This document shows positions 21,050 through 32,711 of a stretch of 64,000 nt of DNA, piece after piece. Position numbers and translations under genes: made by a program. Within the stretch, counting starts at the first letter, position 1; the number at the start of each line of letters is the position of its first letter. This stretch comes from Lineus longissimus. Lineage: Eukaryota > Nemertea > Pilidiophora > Heteronemertea > Lineidae. Location: the NCBI RefSeq assembly GCF_910592395.1, contig NC_088318.1, positions 8,186,349-8,250,348 of the forward strand. Direction: 5' to 3'. A model generated the notes under the pieces. It made no database searches. It was not told where the DNA came from and saw only the letters and a list, made by a program, of their open reading frames with translations.

Positions 21050-22033
21050 TTTTGTTAGTTTTTATGTCTCAGCCCATAAAGGCATAGAGGGGTATTGTCG
21101 AGCGGGGCTCCGCAAGTCCATTGAAGAACTTGCTTCTGCAGCACAACTCCATAACCATAAATGCTAGGCATTTCATCTTTGGGCGGTATAAAAGGTCTTG
21201 TAGTGCCATTATGCTTTTTGGCAGTTTTGCCGATTTTCTACAATTGGTCCCAGAGGGCAAGTCAAGTGAAGAACTACTTTAGACTAAATCACATTCTGCA
21301 AGCTAAAATCATGATAATACCTGGGTATTCGATTTGACCTACTTTTCCAGGTCGCAGGGGTCAAATAGCGTAAATTGACCGTAATTGGTTTCCAGAACAT
21401 ATCTGTAAAACTATGTAGGCAAGGCTTTCATCTATGCATGGATTTAAGGTCTTATGCTGCCATTGTGCCTTTTGGCAGTTTTGATGATTTTTTAACTCAG
21501 GCTCAGCCCCAGTGGGCGTGTCATGTGAAAAGCTACTTTTGGCTATACCACATGAATTCTGCTATTTAAAATCATGAAATTCTTACTGTGGACACTGCTC
21601 ATGAGACTACATCACATAAAACCTGAGCTTCTTGATTTGAGCTACTTTTCAAGGACACAGATGTCACACAGCCATACATTTACCGTTACTTGTTTCCGGA
21701 GCACATCTCCATAAATATCGATGCTAGGCTTTTCATCTTTGGGTGTTAAAGGCGGGTCATGTAAAAAACTACTTATGGCTATATCCTATGAATGCTGCTA
21801 AAATCATAATATTTTTACTGCGGACTGCTCATAAGACTTCATCACATGATACCAAAGTTTTCGATATAACCATGCAACTTTCAAGTCACAAAATTAACCA
21901 TTATCAGTTTCTGGAGGATATCTCCATAACTATATGTGCTTGAATTTTCTCTTTGTTTGGCATGAAGATGTTATGGCGCATTTTAGCAATTTTTCACTTA
22001 TGCTCAGCCCCAGTGAGCATGATGTGAAATGGA
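21050..22033 (-). mobile_element. Family-A-related element in reverse orientation
   Basis: Segments such as TTTGACCTACTTTTCCAGGT and GTCAAATAGCGTAAATTGAC are reverse complements of the family-A unit (ACGCnATTTGACC...CCTTGAAAAGTAGGTCAAA). About three degenerate units are visible, with GGCAGTTTTGnnGATTTT recurring near 21221 and 21474. No coding capacity. Confidence 0.55.
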
Positions 22034-22094
22034 AAGGCCAACGGTCATTGTACTCACCAAAGATATTTGGAGGCGAGGAACTTCCACTGGTTAA
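22034..22094 (+). mobile_element. Family-A head interrupted by piggyBac
   Basis: GGCCAACGGTCATTGTACTCACC followed by AGATATTTGGAGGCGAGGAACTTCCACTGG and TTAA. Copies near 37044 and 49204 show the same head running on through GGTTAAGAAA without interruption. The element continues at 24501. Confidence 0.7.
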
Positions 22095-22110
22095 CCACTT
22101 AACTGTGCAG

Positions 22111-22169
22111 GACGAGATATCTCGTCACGCACGTGTGCACCGCTACTGGGTACGACGAGATATCTCGTC
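22111..22169. repeat. Twin 16-bp palindromes in the piggyBac left end
   Basis: GACGAGATATCTCGTC at 22111-22126 and again at 22154-22169, 43 bases apart and separated by a CACGCACGTGTG segment. They are only at the 5' end, so they are probably transposase-binding or subterminal repeats; that role is inferred. Confidence 0.85.
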
Positions 22170-22217
22170 ATACTGTTTTCTTTAGTAATGACTTTTATTC
22201 TATCATGTATTAATGTT

Positions 22218-22305
22218 ATGTTTTATTATAAATTGTAAAGCGCTTAGAAGTTTTAACAACGTTAAGCGCTATAAAAATGTTTTTAATAATAATAATAATA
22301 CTGTT
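22218..22305 (+). repeat. SINE/MITE-like tail fragment with (AAT)n
   Basis: ATTGTAAAGCGCTTAGAAG and GTTAAGCGCTATAAAAATG followed by AATAATAATAATAATA. An AAGCGCT pair before a short (AAT)n run is a familiar 3' end of invertebrate short repeats. It sits between the piggyBac left end and the coding region and also supplies a TATAAA. Confidence 0.4.
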
Positions 22306-22437
22306 ATACCTTATTTTCTAGTAGTCATATCAGTTCTATGCAATACCATGATCGTCAATGGGGATTCCCCGAAGTTCGTCGATGTTTAGTCTCAAGATTT
22401 ATTGAGGTGTGGCAGCACTGTCGGCGATTTCTCGGAA

Positions 22438-24309
22438 ATGGCAGCACCAAAAAAGGTGAGGCGTGTTCTGGATGACAATCTTTTGGAACAGATACTCGAT
22501 TCTGACAATGAATTGTCCGATTATGTATCTTCTAACGATGATGATGAACCTTATGCCCAGAATGCTTCCGATTTAGATGCAACAAGTCAGAGTGGGGATG
22601 ATATGCCTGACAATGCAAGCTCTGACAGTGGCAGTGATGGTAATATCGGGCATGTGTTAGGTGGTCGCCGTGGCAACCAAGTTCAAGCGCGGGTAATTCA
22701 AAATCAACCTCCTTGGACAGAAAATGGACAGCGTCGTGACAGGTTTCAGTTTACTGCTGTACCAGGGTTGAAGGCTAATGTTGCCGATAAGGATGATCCA
22801 GTGCAGTACTTTGAACTGTTTTTTGATGATGACATTTTAGCAGTTATTGTGGAGCAGACCAACCTCTATGCTGCACAGTTCATTGATGAGCGCAGAGGTC
22901 AGGAGAAACGTAGGTCACATTATAAACAATGGCAGGACACAAACTCTGATGAAATACGGGTTTTACTGGCTCTCCTTTTTCTACAAGGGATTATTCAGAA
23001 GCCAGATAAGCAGATGTTCTTCAGCAAGCAGCAATCCATTGCAACGCCATTCTTCAGCGATATAATGCCATGTGATCGCTTCCTTCTGTTGTGCAAATTT
23101 TTACACTTTGCAGACAACACCATGATGGATCCTGGCATTCCAAATGTGTCCAGGGAGCTCTACAAGCTGTACCCTATCCTAAACCATCTGCGCCAGAAAT
23201 TCAAGTCAGTGTACCAGCCAGAGCAGGAGATTGCAATAGATGAATCGCTCATGATGTGGAAAGGCCGCCTTGGCTGGAAACAGTACATTCCATCAAAGCG
23301 AGCACGCTTTGGCATCAAGTCCTACGAGTTGTGCGAATCCCAATCTGGCTATATTTAGGATTTCTTCATCTACACCGGGCAAGACACCGAATACCGTGCG
23401 GAGTACCGTGATAACCCATCAATGGGAGCCAAGGTCGTCCTCTCGCTTGCACATCCTCTCCTCGATCAAGGATATGGGATAAACATGGACAACTTCTTCA
23501 GTTCTCCAGTCCTGTTTGACTTCCTGTGTCAGCATGAAACAGATGCTGTAGGTACAATCAGATCCAACAGAAAAGGCCTACCTGTCCAGATGAAGCAGAA
23601 GCGGTTAAAAAAGGGGGAAAGTTGTGAATACTACCGTGGTAAGTTGATGGCTCTCAAATGGAGAGAAAAGAAAGATGTCCATATGCTCTCCACTTACCAC
23701 AATGGTACCAAAGTAGATGTTAGACAGAGAGGGGATAAGGTGGTGTCGAAACCCCAAGTCTGCCTTGACTACAACGATACAATGGGTGGCATTGACCTGA
23801 GTGATGCCTATCTGGTGTGCTATCCCTCAGCCAGGAAGAGGCTCAAAAAGTACTACCAGAAGCAATTCAGACATCTAGTAGACATGTCTGCTCTCAACGC
23901 CTACTTGCTGTACAAGAAACAGGGGGGAAAGATGGACAGGCTGACCTTTCAGTTGGATCTGTATGAGGGCATTCTGGCAAAGTACAAGCAATGGGCACCT
24001 GCCAAGCCTAGACGAGGTAGACCTCCTCATGGTGAAATGCTGCAGCGACTAAGTGAGCGTCACTTCCCCAGTCACATTCCTCCCACTCCCAAGAAAGACA
24101 AACCTACACGTAGGTGTGTTGTTTTTTTCAATCTAGGAAAAAGAGGAAGGAGTCAAGTTACTACTGCAGAAAATGTGACAAAGCCTTGTGTGCTGCCCCT
24201 TGCTTTGAGCTTTACCACTTTGGTGAGGTACAACACTGACATTCTGCCGAATCCAGCCGATGAATCGGATGGGTCAGGTGACATGGATGTGTCAGATCAG
24301 GATGACTAG
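22438..24309 (+). pseudogene. piggyBac transposase (DDE_Tnp_1_7), nonsense codon and C-terminal frameshift
   Basis: ATG at 22438 (MAAPKKVRR) gives an acidic N-terminus, then the DDE domain. The catalytic aspartates are visible in IDESLMMWKGR, GINMDNFFSS and LDYNDTMGGIDLSD. The frame reads through except for TAG at 23356-23358 in SGYI-stop-DFFIYTG, where Trp or another large residue is normal. A second lesion lies between about 24118 and 24155. The Cys-rich C-terminal domain (RRCVV, then SSYYCRKCDKALCAAPCFELYHFG) needs a shift to another frame, with a natural stop TGA at 24237-24239. The present frame runs on to TAG 24307-24309 with unrelated residues. Apart from these, about 600 residues are preserved, so the copy died recently. 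Confidence 0.9.
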
Positions 24310-24504
24310 ACAGGCTAGATAGATTCCAGATTGAACTGTGTGTTACTGAGTTACTGTTACTGTTACTGTTGAAATTACAATGCATTGTGTTACAATGCAT
24401 TGTGTGAATAAAACATACTTACTGAAAAAATGGTATTTTTCGCCAAATTAATCCCCCACTGGGGGTGGGTTAACGGGAAAAAAAATCCACAGTTAAGTGG
24501 TTAA

Positions 24505-24858
24505 GAAACATGTTACATGTATAGTAAACAGGGTGAGTCATAAAAAATACACACTTTTTTAAAGCCCCATTGTTTTATAATGCAGTAATATACAATATTT
24601 TCTCACATGTACTTTGGCAGCAACTCTTCTTTCTTCTCTTGGCACCAGTTGCACTTCATTAGGTTTCATGCATGTCTGCACAAGTGACAGAGACAAAAGG
24701 GCTCAGGTCAAATCTGACTTGCGCCAACTGATCAGGGCTGTGTAAAAGGTTTCAAGTTCATAGCTCTAGAGGTTAAGAAACGTGCACTATTTTTGAAACA
24801 GGATATGGACAATGACGACGGACACAGCAGTTTGGTATAGACTCCCATGAAGTTGCCT
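24505..24858 (+). mobile_element. Family-A element, right part after piggyBac
   Basis: Continues GAAACATGTTACATGTATAG as in the copy near 37107, then ATAGCTCTAGAGGTTAAGAAACG and GACAATGACGACGGACACAG, ending near GACTCCCATGAAG. Confidence 0.65.
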
Positions 24859-25069
24859 TCAGACATTTATATAGTTCGAGCCAATAGGGTTTGCTTCCAT
24901 CTAAACCATATTTTACTGACATTTAGGTGCAATGAATGAGGTTTAGTCTACCTTGAAAATTCACAAATTCTATGTCTAACATTGTCGTGTGCAATGTGTG
25001 AATGGTCAATTGTAACTCTTAAATTAATCATTTTCATGATTTTAGGAAGCAGCGTTCATAGAATATATA

Positions 25070-25290
25070 GCCAAAAATAGGTCTTCAAAGAGCACCCCCT
25101 ATATGACAGACAAGCAGGCAAATTGCGCTCATTTTCATTTTGAAAGAATGCCTTCTCTAGAGGTACCCACACACCAAATATGAAGCTTATAGGTCAAGTG
25201 ATTAAGAAACATGCCACCCTTTTGTCAAAAGTTAACAACGGATGAAGTCAATGACGACGACAGATGTTTTTTTGGTCTAAAAATTGTTCC
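25070..25290 (+). mobile_element. Diverged HINE fragment (family-A tail type)
   Basis: AGAGCACCCCCTATATGACAG, GGTCAAGTGATTAAGAAACA and GATGAAGTCAATGACGACGA are recognisable tail pieces. No head is seen. Confidence 0.5.
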
Positions 25291-25299
25291 TGCCTTTTC

Positions 25300-27678
25300 A
25301 GAGTCTTAAGTTGCCCTGCCGTTTTAAATCCTGGCTGAAATACTACAGAGTGTTATCAATACGCTGGTTGCTGGAGGTGTTGCCACTATCTTAATAGGGG
25401 GAAATACAGCAACGATATTTATCAGAAATAAACTTACTTAATCTTCGCCGAGGTCATCAGGAATCTCATCATTTCTACCTCTCACACATATCAACAATTA
25501 GTGGTGTTTTAGAGGTGATATAAGGCAAATTTCTCGAGTTATCGTGGTGAAAAGTCAGATTAGTTCATTCTCTTCCACTCCTTACCTCTGGTGCTACACT
25601 ACACTGTGGTAGGAGAAACAGTACTAGACTTGAGAATCAGCCAATTCTGATAGACAAGATGTCAGAGGTATGTGGAGTGACTTGATAAGGGCAAGATAAA
25701 TGACTGGAGATAAAGAGATACAAGATCAGTAACAATATGGGAGACAGCCACACTGCAGTGAGTGGCGATCTTAATGATTCACGCTGCCAAACACAACTTT
25801 CTGTTCCACTGAACAGAAATAAACACCCACTCTACACAGCACTCTACACTGCAGCAAGTGTAACCACCTAGAACTACAGGAGGAGCGCAACAAAGATATG
25901 ACATGTTCCATCTAACTGACGTATAGATTACATCATATGCCTAGAACAGGTTATAATCGGTGATGTTACCACTGAACTAGAATTCACTTATCAGTCAACT
26001 TGAAAACTATCAACCAAGAGGATATCGGTAGAATTACCATGACTGGAAATTGACCTGCCAGTAAATTTGAATACTGCACTCTGGCTCAAAAAGACCAGAA
26101 AATAAGACCAGCAACAGGTACATTTTTTCGCTTTTCGCATAACGCCATATGAAGGCTTCTTCTTTTCAAGTTTTTTGAGCTGATATAGTGATAATCTATG
26201 GCTAAGATTCTTTTTAACTCTGGTGTCCCCTCAGCATCAAGAGCGGGAGGCACATTTTTCATACCACAAACTAGTGCAATTACTAAACCCTCCTTTCTTC
26301 TTGCTGAAAAGTGTTGGCATCAATTTGGAAAGTGGTGTTGTCCCACTGAGTAAGTGTATTGTATGTGGCCCTACTACAGTCTGAGCATGCTGACAGCCCT
26401 TTGTACTCACTTACAAGCGGGCCGACAAGCTCCACATCTGACTGCCAAATATAATGCACCAAACAGCACAGCAGCTTTTGCTTCCAGCATAAAGCACTGT
26501 AGAATAGCAAGGAAGGAATCATTTCATTGAATGTTTATGAGTTGATAAAGAGTGATGAAATATTTTATTTCTGAAAAAATATGGCTCGAAAATAGGTGAC
26601 GAATTTAGTAAATCGCGCTGAGTGCATGCATACATACAGTACATATACAATCAATTTCCGGATTAACCCAAATTCACATTTATTTATAACTGCAGGATGA
26701 TATACTCCCATTTGACTGGCAATGTATTGAAGTATTGCGTGTCAGCATATTGTATGCAAACGAAATGTAGGCCCACACAAAACATGCATAGCCAGCTAAT
26801 TGCACGACTCCGGCCAAGTGTTCTAGGATGCCCGGCTTGGTGAACGACAAACAAGCCGGATGACGGCAAGGCAAAGACTTCCTCAGCCGTGTGGTGGCCT
26901 CCCAAGGTTCTAAAGTTTCCAAAGCCCTCATGAATATGGTCAGTGAATAGATAGCAATCGCATTCATGTACTCACCTATCGATCAGCAGATATGATACAA
27001 ACTTCACCGAACAAACTTCAGGGGATCAATCAAAAGCAGAAGTAAATGTGTCTGTCAAAACGTGGTACATCCCATAATATCATATTATAATTTCCACACA
27101 TTTGGGTGCATTTCAGGACTTTTTAGAATAGAATTCTAAAACCTTGTTCGGTGTAGCAACGATAACTCCAGTTTGCTGACAATTCGTCAAACCACAATAT
27201 AAGTAGGATTTGAAATATATTATTGAATCTTACCTATGGTTGTTAGATTAAAGACCGATCTTCTTGCTTGCAGCATATCTTCTACAAGCTCACATGTGGT
27301 CAAGTAAGTCTTTCTGTGAGCAAACAATGTGAACAGATAGTTCATGAGGTCATGGTTCTTGGTCAAGTCTTTTGCTACCTTGGTACCTATGTCCTGTGGA
27401 AAAAGTATATATACATTTACACAAATTTAAATTGGTCCACAAAGTTTCATAAAGTTACATCAAGTGTCCGGCAACTAGGTAACACATTATTTCAACATCA
27501 AAGCCACCGCCTGTTCCGAAAAATGCGTGTCGGAAGAGAGATTTCACAGGTCACATGTTGACCCAAGCCAATTTCTCACAAATTTTTCAATCAGCTGAAC
27601 ATCGCCATTACAAAAGCTCTCTTCCAAAGCAAACGCTAGCTTCAAATTCACTGATTTCTATATGAAGCTATTTAGCTA
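25300..27678. other. No gene or repeat recognised over 2.4 kb
   Basis: Both strands were read. Open frames of 79-97 codons exist (26283-26522 minus, 26680-26967 minus, 27268-27561 plus), but none shows a domain, codon pattern or splice context that I can support. The region may be intronic or intergenic host DNA or old repeats. Confidence 0.4.
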
Positions 27679-28972
27679 TACAGTCAGCGACCATCCCAAC
27701 AACGTGACCAACCCGATAAGACGACCAAGAATTGACAGTCCCAAATTATTTCCTCCCTAATTACAATTACAAGGCCCCCCCCCGGTAACATGACCATCCC
27801 GCTACCCAGACCACAACCAATGGATTAGGGGGTCCCTACGATCAACTTCACCTCGCTAACCCGACCAAAGGGCCTTATCGCTGGAATCGGTCATGACTGC
27901 ATTCCCAATTAACCCAGTAATTAACACCTCCGCTTAAAACTCTCTTGATTAGTATAACACCATGGACAGTGGCTGTCATTAGAATCCTTCTGAAACCCTT
28001 TGTAAATAATAGGCAGTTACTATCAGTTGAAAGCTAATCAACTGAATTTTTACGAATGTTTTATCCCTATTATTGTATTATTAAGACCTGACAGTGTTAG
28101 ACGTGCGCATTCAGACCTGGGTCGGCCGCAAAAAATCATGTGATTTACATTAAGTCAAGCAGCATTTATCACCGAACCCATTGGAGCGTTCTAAAATGTG
28201 GAATGATGGGAACTGAAAAGACGAATGCTGCAATGATTTATGTTCAGAATTGATTGATTTGATAAAACATCACTTCATATTTCGACTGAAAAAACTTATC
28301 ATACTTTTAATTGATTAAAACAGTAAAATCACTCAACTCATCAGGTGTCCGAGGTGTCAAACCTGACATCAAGGGCGCCGCTGATTGAAATTTTCTTTGG
28401 TAATGGTGTGATAATTAGCGGTAATTGCTTTCAATATAACAAATGAAGTGTGTACTTCCATTCAAAATTTAGAACGGTAAGAACAACCTTATTCATTGAA
28501 TTGCAAATGAAAACAAAACACAGGAGAAAATATGTTTTTATTCGCAATTATAGTATGCAATACATGAAGCCATGCAAACAAAGCAAATAAATCCCAATTT
28601 TACATGATTCCGCCACTGGAAAATTAAGAGCAAATTGAGAAGGGCGCGGCTCGCAAATGCGCTAGGCAAATGTTGCCAAATAACACGTACAATTGTCAGA
28701 ACACAAAATGAATAATCTAATAAACCTGTAATATCAACGAACTGTTCTTGTGACGCATGGAATCAGAAAATGTGCATAATAGTCAGGCAGCGTTGATACA
28801 TGGATGAGCAGCATACATACACCGTCAGCAGTTTCGGCAGTAAAAAACCTAATCATGCATTTCGTCCCTGAATTTTCAACTTTAATAGCGCGACCAACCC
28901 GGTAACACGACCACTCAACCATGGTCCCATGAGTGGTCGTGTTACCGGGGTTCCAGTGTCGTGTCAAAGAAA
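27679..28972. mobile_element. Candidate DNA element with GACCA-CCC-GGTAAC terminal motifs
   Basis: The left side has CAGTCAGCGACCATCCCAAC, GTGACCAACCCGATAAGACG and CGGTAACATGACCATCCCG. The right side has GCGACCAACCCGGTAACACG and, inverted, CACTGGAACCCCGGTAACAC. The repeated ~17-base motif in opposite orientation at the two ends suggests terminal repeats of a MITE-like element. No target duplication was found, so the limits are provisional. Nothing codes inside. Confidence 0.4.
28898..28949. repeat. Perfect 20-bp-arm hairpin
   Basis: CCCGGTAACACGACCACTCA at 28898-28917 is followed after 12 bases by its exact reverse complement at 28930-28949. It lies at the right end of the candidate element 27679-28972. 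Confidence 0.9.
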
Positions 28973-29530
28973 ATATTGATACGAAAAGCATCACATTTCA
29001 TATTTTTCTTTTCAACAATTGATAAGAAGTGATGGCACTGACTTGAAAATAATTTGCGAAATGTGTTTTTCTTCTCCACATCTTCACATATTTTTGTGGT
29101 TAGCAGTTAAGTTTGGTGCCGGTGCCCAACCCTTTGAAGAAAAACCTCTCCGTTTGCCCAATCTCGACTACAGCCGCCAAAACTCACTCAGCAACCCTTT
29201 TCAGGATGAAAATTTGAGCTCTGTGAGTATTTTGATGATAATGATAAAGGTGATGTAAACAATATTTTGCTCTGGAAACACAGGCTTTATCTGGGGAACT
29301 CGGGCTCTAAAGTGTTAATGGACTATCTTGGGGCATCATATGATTCCATTTCGTGTCATCTAATAGGATATTCATGTCTTATCAATTTTGACCAACTACA
29401 ACAAGTTTTATAGCAGGTTTGATTTAGCGTTAGTGGTAACCATCAATGAGCTTGTTACAGCAAGCGCCAAGTGGTGTGAAGTATACCGTACAAGCATTGT
29501 TGGAAACGCTGTTTGGCTTGAACCTTAATG
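28973..29530. other. No gene recognised
   Basis: AT-rich. The open frame 29019-29258 includes HLHIFLWLAVKFGAGAQPFE but has no supporting context. Confidence 0.35.
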
Positions 29531-30190
29531 TAAAGGCCATGGGCAACTGTGCTTACCGTATAGGTATCAGGTGGTCAGGAATTCATTTGGCGGTTAGGTT
29601 TAAAAGAAACATATCACATGTTTAGTATATTGGTAAACTCGAAGTAAATACTTTTTAGTTTTGGCCCCGATGGCCAAGTCGAGAATCAGATCAGACTGAA
29701 ATTTGATGTCAGAGGTTATAAATGTAAGGAGCATTGTGTACAAAATTTCAAATTCATAGCTTAAGCAGTTCGGAAATGTGCCATAGCTACACTCAAACTG
29801 TCAAGTTACGCCATTTGACCTATGTGACCTTGAAAATGAGGTCAATTAAAAACATGTACGATATGTGATGTATTCTTGCTAGAAGAACCAACCATAGATA
29901 TATTATCAAAAACGACCCACTTTTAAGAGAGATATCACACTTTTTAGGTTTCCACTTTTGGCCCCCAGGTGGCCAACTCAATAATCTGAATAAAGTGAAA
30001 TTCAGTGTCAGAGGTCACCTGACCTGGGGGGGGGGGGGGGCCTATGTACAAAGTTTCAAGTTCATAGCCCAAGTGGTTGAGAAACGTGCCACTGTTAGGA
30101 TACAGACCACGACAATGACGACGATGACTACAGATGATGACACAACGGTATTGAATAGACTCCCCTACGGTGAGCAAACATTTTTTAATG
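29531..30190 (+). mobile_element. Family-A element (copy A5)
   Basis: Head AGGCCATGGGCAACTGTGCTTACC, body with GGCCCCGATGGCCAAGTCGA and ATTTGACCTATGTGACCTTG, G-run at 30027-30041, tail GACGACGATGACTACAGATG, ending TCCCCTACGGTGAGCAAACA. Head block and tail are diverged but recognisable. Confidence 0.65.
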
Positions 30191-30690
30191 ATGTGTTACA
30201 ATATCGTTGAGTCATCTCATTAGATAAAATAGTTTATTTGCCTGTTACAAGACTTTTGCTCACACATCACTGAGTGCACACTGCTTAATTGCGGTAAAAT
30301 AATTGTTTTCTTTGGCAATTAGCAGCTCATCAAAATTAACAACACAACTGCCTATTTGTTACCTCGTTCTCATCAATTTAAGTCAACAAAGTATATGTAA
30401 TGTATTTATAACCTGATAAATTTATGTATACCGCAAACACAGAAAATATTTTTTCGTTGGATTATTGGTTGTACTATGATTGTATTGCACCTCAGCACAG
30501 TTTGTAGAACTGAATAAAAATAGGTTTCATCATGGATTCCAGTGATTTACCCAAGAGAGCTCGCAGATCAAAACAAAGGAAACTCGCCTGACAGGACTCT
30601 TTATTGAAAGCCTCATACAGCCATCAAGAATGAGAAATGTATGCAGTGACCCAGCAATAATAAATAGCAGGGCTGGAGCCAGATATAACT
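30191..30690. other. No gene recognised
   Basis: AT-rich spacer between a family-A tail and a family-F head; AATAAA-like motifs near 30513 are unattached to any exon. Confidence 0.35.
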
Positions 30691-31590
30691 AGAACTGAGA
30701 TTTCACAGGAGCACCTGTGAATTCATGACTCCAGGGTTGTTTTGAGGGCGATATCGTAAGAATTGGTCTTGAGTATGGGAACATGAAGGTCCGTGAGGCA
30801 CCTGGGGAGAGAAGACTAGTTGAACGATGGGATCTGTTCATGGAGAAGAAGTGTTGAGTGGCTTTGTATCGTGTACTCTTGCTGGTGGTTGAAGGAACAC
30901 TACTATTGATCTCATTATATGAATACCATCTAATTACAAACAGGTGAAAACAGAGCACATCATATTCCTGGGCATAAATTAAAATAGGAGTGCGGGAACA
31001 AGGTTTTTTTAGCAGGAGGAAAGCGAGAACATTTTGCGCCGTCGTATTCCGATTTGACTGGTTAGTGGTGAAATCTGCTTTTAATTTTGCAAATTAACAT
31101 ATTCGTTTTTCCAGTTCAAACATTGTCTGAATTAAAGATGCTTTCCCAATGCTTGACTGGTCTGGCAAGAGGCATTGCCAGGAAAACGTGACGTCCTTTT
31201 GGCCATTCTTCTTATCGCATGCCCTCCCTCTCCGTAAAACTTCCTGACATGGTGTGAAGTGGGAGGGCGCACAATGGGAACCACACTGCCGCGATGTTAA
31301 TAGTTTCTATTTATAGAATTCAGCAGCAGAGATTTTAAGCACGGAAAAAGTAAATTAACTTGGCTAATCTCAATGGATTTTACCCAGGAATGTTTTCAAG
31401 GCGAGAGAAACATCTGATTTAAGTACTGCGCTTATTAGATTTCATGTTCATGCCAAAGATTGGCCTAAAACGTGGACGAAAAGAGTGCATTATCGAGTGT
31501 TGGAGAGGTCACGTGATTGGACGAGAAACCTGAGCGAAAACAATACTGACTCCAGCTCCCAGAGGGAGGAGCTGGAGTCATAACAAAAAT
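30690..31590 (+). mobile_element. HINE-like element, family F (copy F1)
   Basis: The head contains TGACTCCAG at 30726-30734. The tail is a hairpin, TGACTCCAGCTCC at 31547-31559 and GGAGCTGGAGTCA at 31568-31580, then TAACAAAAA. The body (GAGGGCGATATCGTAAGAAT, CTTGAGTATGGGAACATGAA) is about 90% identical to 54418-54917. F1 has two extra blocks absent there: about 150 bases near 30828-30976 and 210 bases at 31191-31400. Confidence 0.65.
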
Positions 31591-32067
31591 TCAGAGATGC
31601 CTATTCAATTTCAAGGCTTCTTTATTCAATCACCTTGTATAATACAGTAAAACAAGACCAAAACGTGAAGGACAAATCAGCTAAGATACAGCGTCTTCTT
31701 TCCCGATCCTGTCAATCTCATGGCTGACTGGTTGATTGGTTTCGTGTCACCAGTTCTACAGCATGCATAGCAACACCACTTTTTCCAGTGGAGACCACCG
31801 GAATGACTCGCAGATAATAGACTGCATCATCTGGTAAACATGAGAAAAAATAGCACTTTGTAACTATCAATGGTGTACGATATCATTGTTATTTTGACAA
31901 GAAACATGAGAAAACTTCAACTTCTTGTGAAGCGATCCACCATGTTTGTTCATCTAGCATTCGGGTTTGTTTTGATTACGTCGATGATGTTTACAAATAC
32001 AAAGGGGCTATTCTTAGAACAAAGTGTTGTCTCGATTTCAAAGTCATTCTCCTGTAGTTGTTATATT
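31591..32067. other. No gene recognised
   Basis: Open frame 31870-32139 runs into the next MITE and has no recognised domain. Confidence 0.35.
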
Positions 32068-32535
32068 TACCGTATTTTCCGGCGTATGACCCGCTACTTT
32101 TTGCCCTCAAACAGGTCCAAAAAGTGGGGGTGCGGGTAATATAAAGGTGCGGGTCTTGCGTGGATTCTGAGAGGGATAAGCCCCAACCCCAAAGAAAAAA
32201 AAGGGGACCAAACTGGTTACTTGATAAGGATTTATGTCCATTGTTTTCGCATTGTTTTCAACCAATATTTCCGCCATGATCGCATAGTTTGTGATGTCTC
32301 CGCTAGGGAAAACAAGTTACGGCCATGCTGGAATTGATCCACTTTGGTTAACAATTAAAAAAAACATGGCGGTTCTAGGATGTCAACATCAATGAATGAC
32401 TTACTATTTTTGGAGAATGCGGGTCTTGGAGCAGTGCGGGTCATAATCAGGTGCGGGTCTTGCGTGGCTTTAGGTAATGGTCAAAGGGGGTGCGGGTCAT
32501 ATGGCAGTGCGGGGGATAATCCGGAAAATACGGTA
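32068..32535. mobile_element. MITE with TACCGTATTTTCCGG terminal inverted repeats (468 bp)
   Basis: TACCGTATTTTCCGG at 32068-32082 and CCGGAAAATACGGTA at 32521-32535 are exact inverted repeats. Subterminal GTGCGGGTCTTGCGTGG occurs twice and GTGCGGGTCAT(A) twice more. The TA at each end may be a TA target duplication of Tc/mariner type; this cannot be separated from the TIR. Non-coding. Confidence 0.85.
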
Positions 32536-32711
32536 TGTGTAAAAGATAATTGTGACGTATTACGATTATTTCATTCTGATGATTGGGAAGAATTTTTTGC
32601 AACACCGTTTTGTGTATAAAATGTACTATGGCGTTCATGTGTGTTTTTGATCTTCGACTTCGACTCAATGACTGAGCAAATTTAACGAGACAGAAAGGCA
32701 AAAACGGTAAG

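Larger units (their letters stand above)
22095..24500 (+). mobile_element. piggyBac transposon, complete structure, 2,406 bp
   Basis: Perfect 13-bp TIRs, CCACTTAACTGTG at 22095-22107 and CACAGTTAAGTGG at 24488-24500, with TTAA target duplications at 22091-22094 and 24501-24504. It encodes a piggyBac transposase with two lesions. The left end also carries two copies of a 16-bp palindrome. The insertion site is the TTAA inside the conserved GGTTAAGAAA of a family-A element. Confidence 0.95.

Noticed and set aside
26680-26967. 95-codon minus-strand open frame with a hydrophobic helix
   Set aside because: Possible single membrane segment, but no homology, no splice context and an overlapping second frame of similar length.
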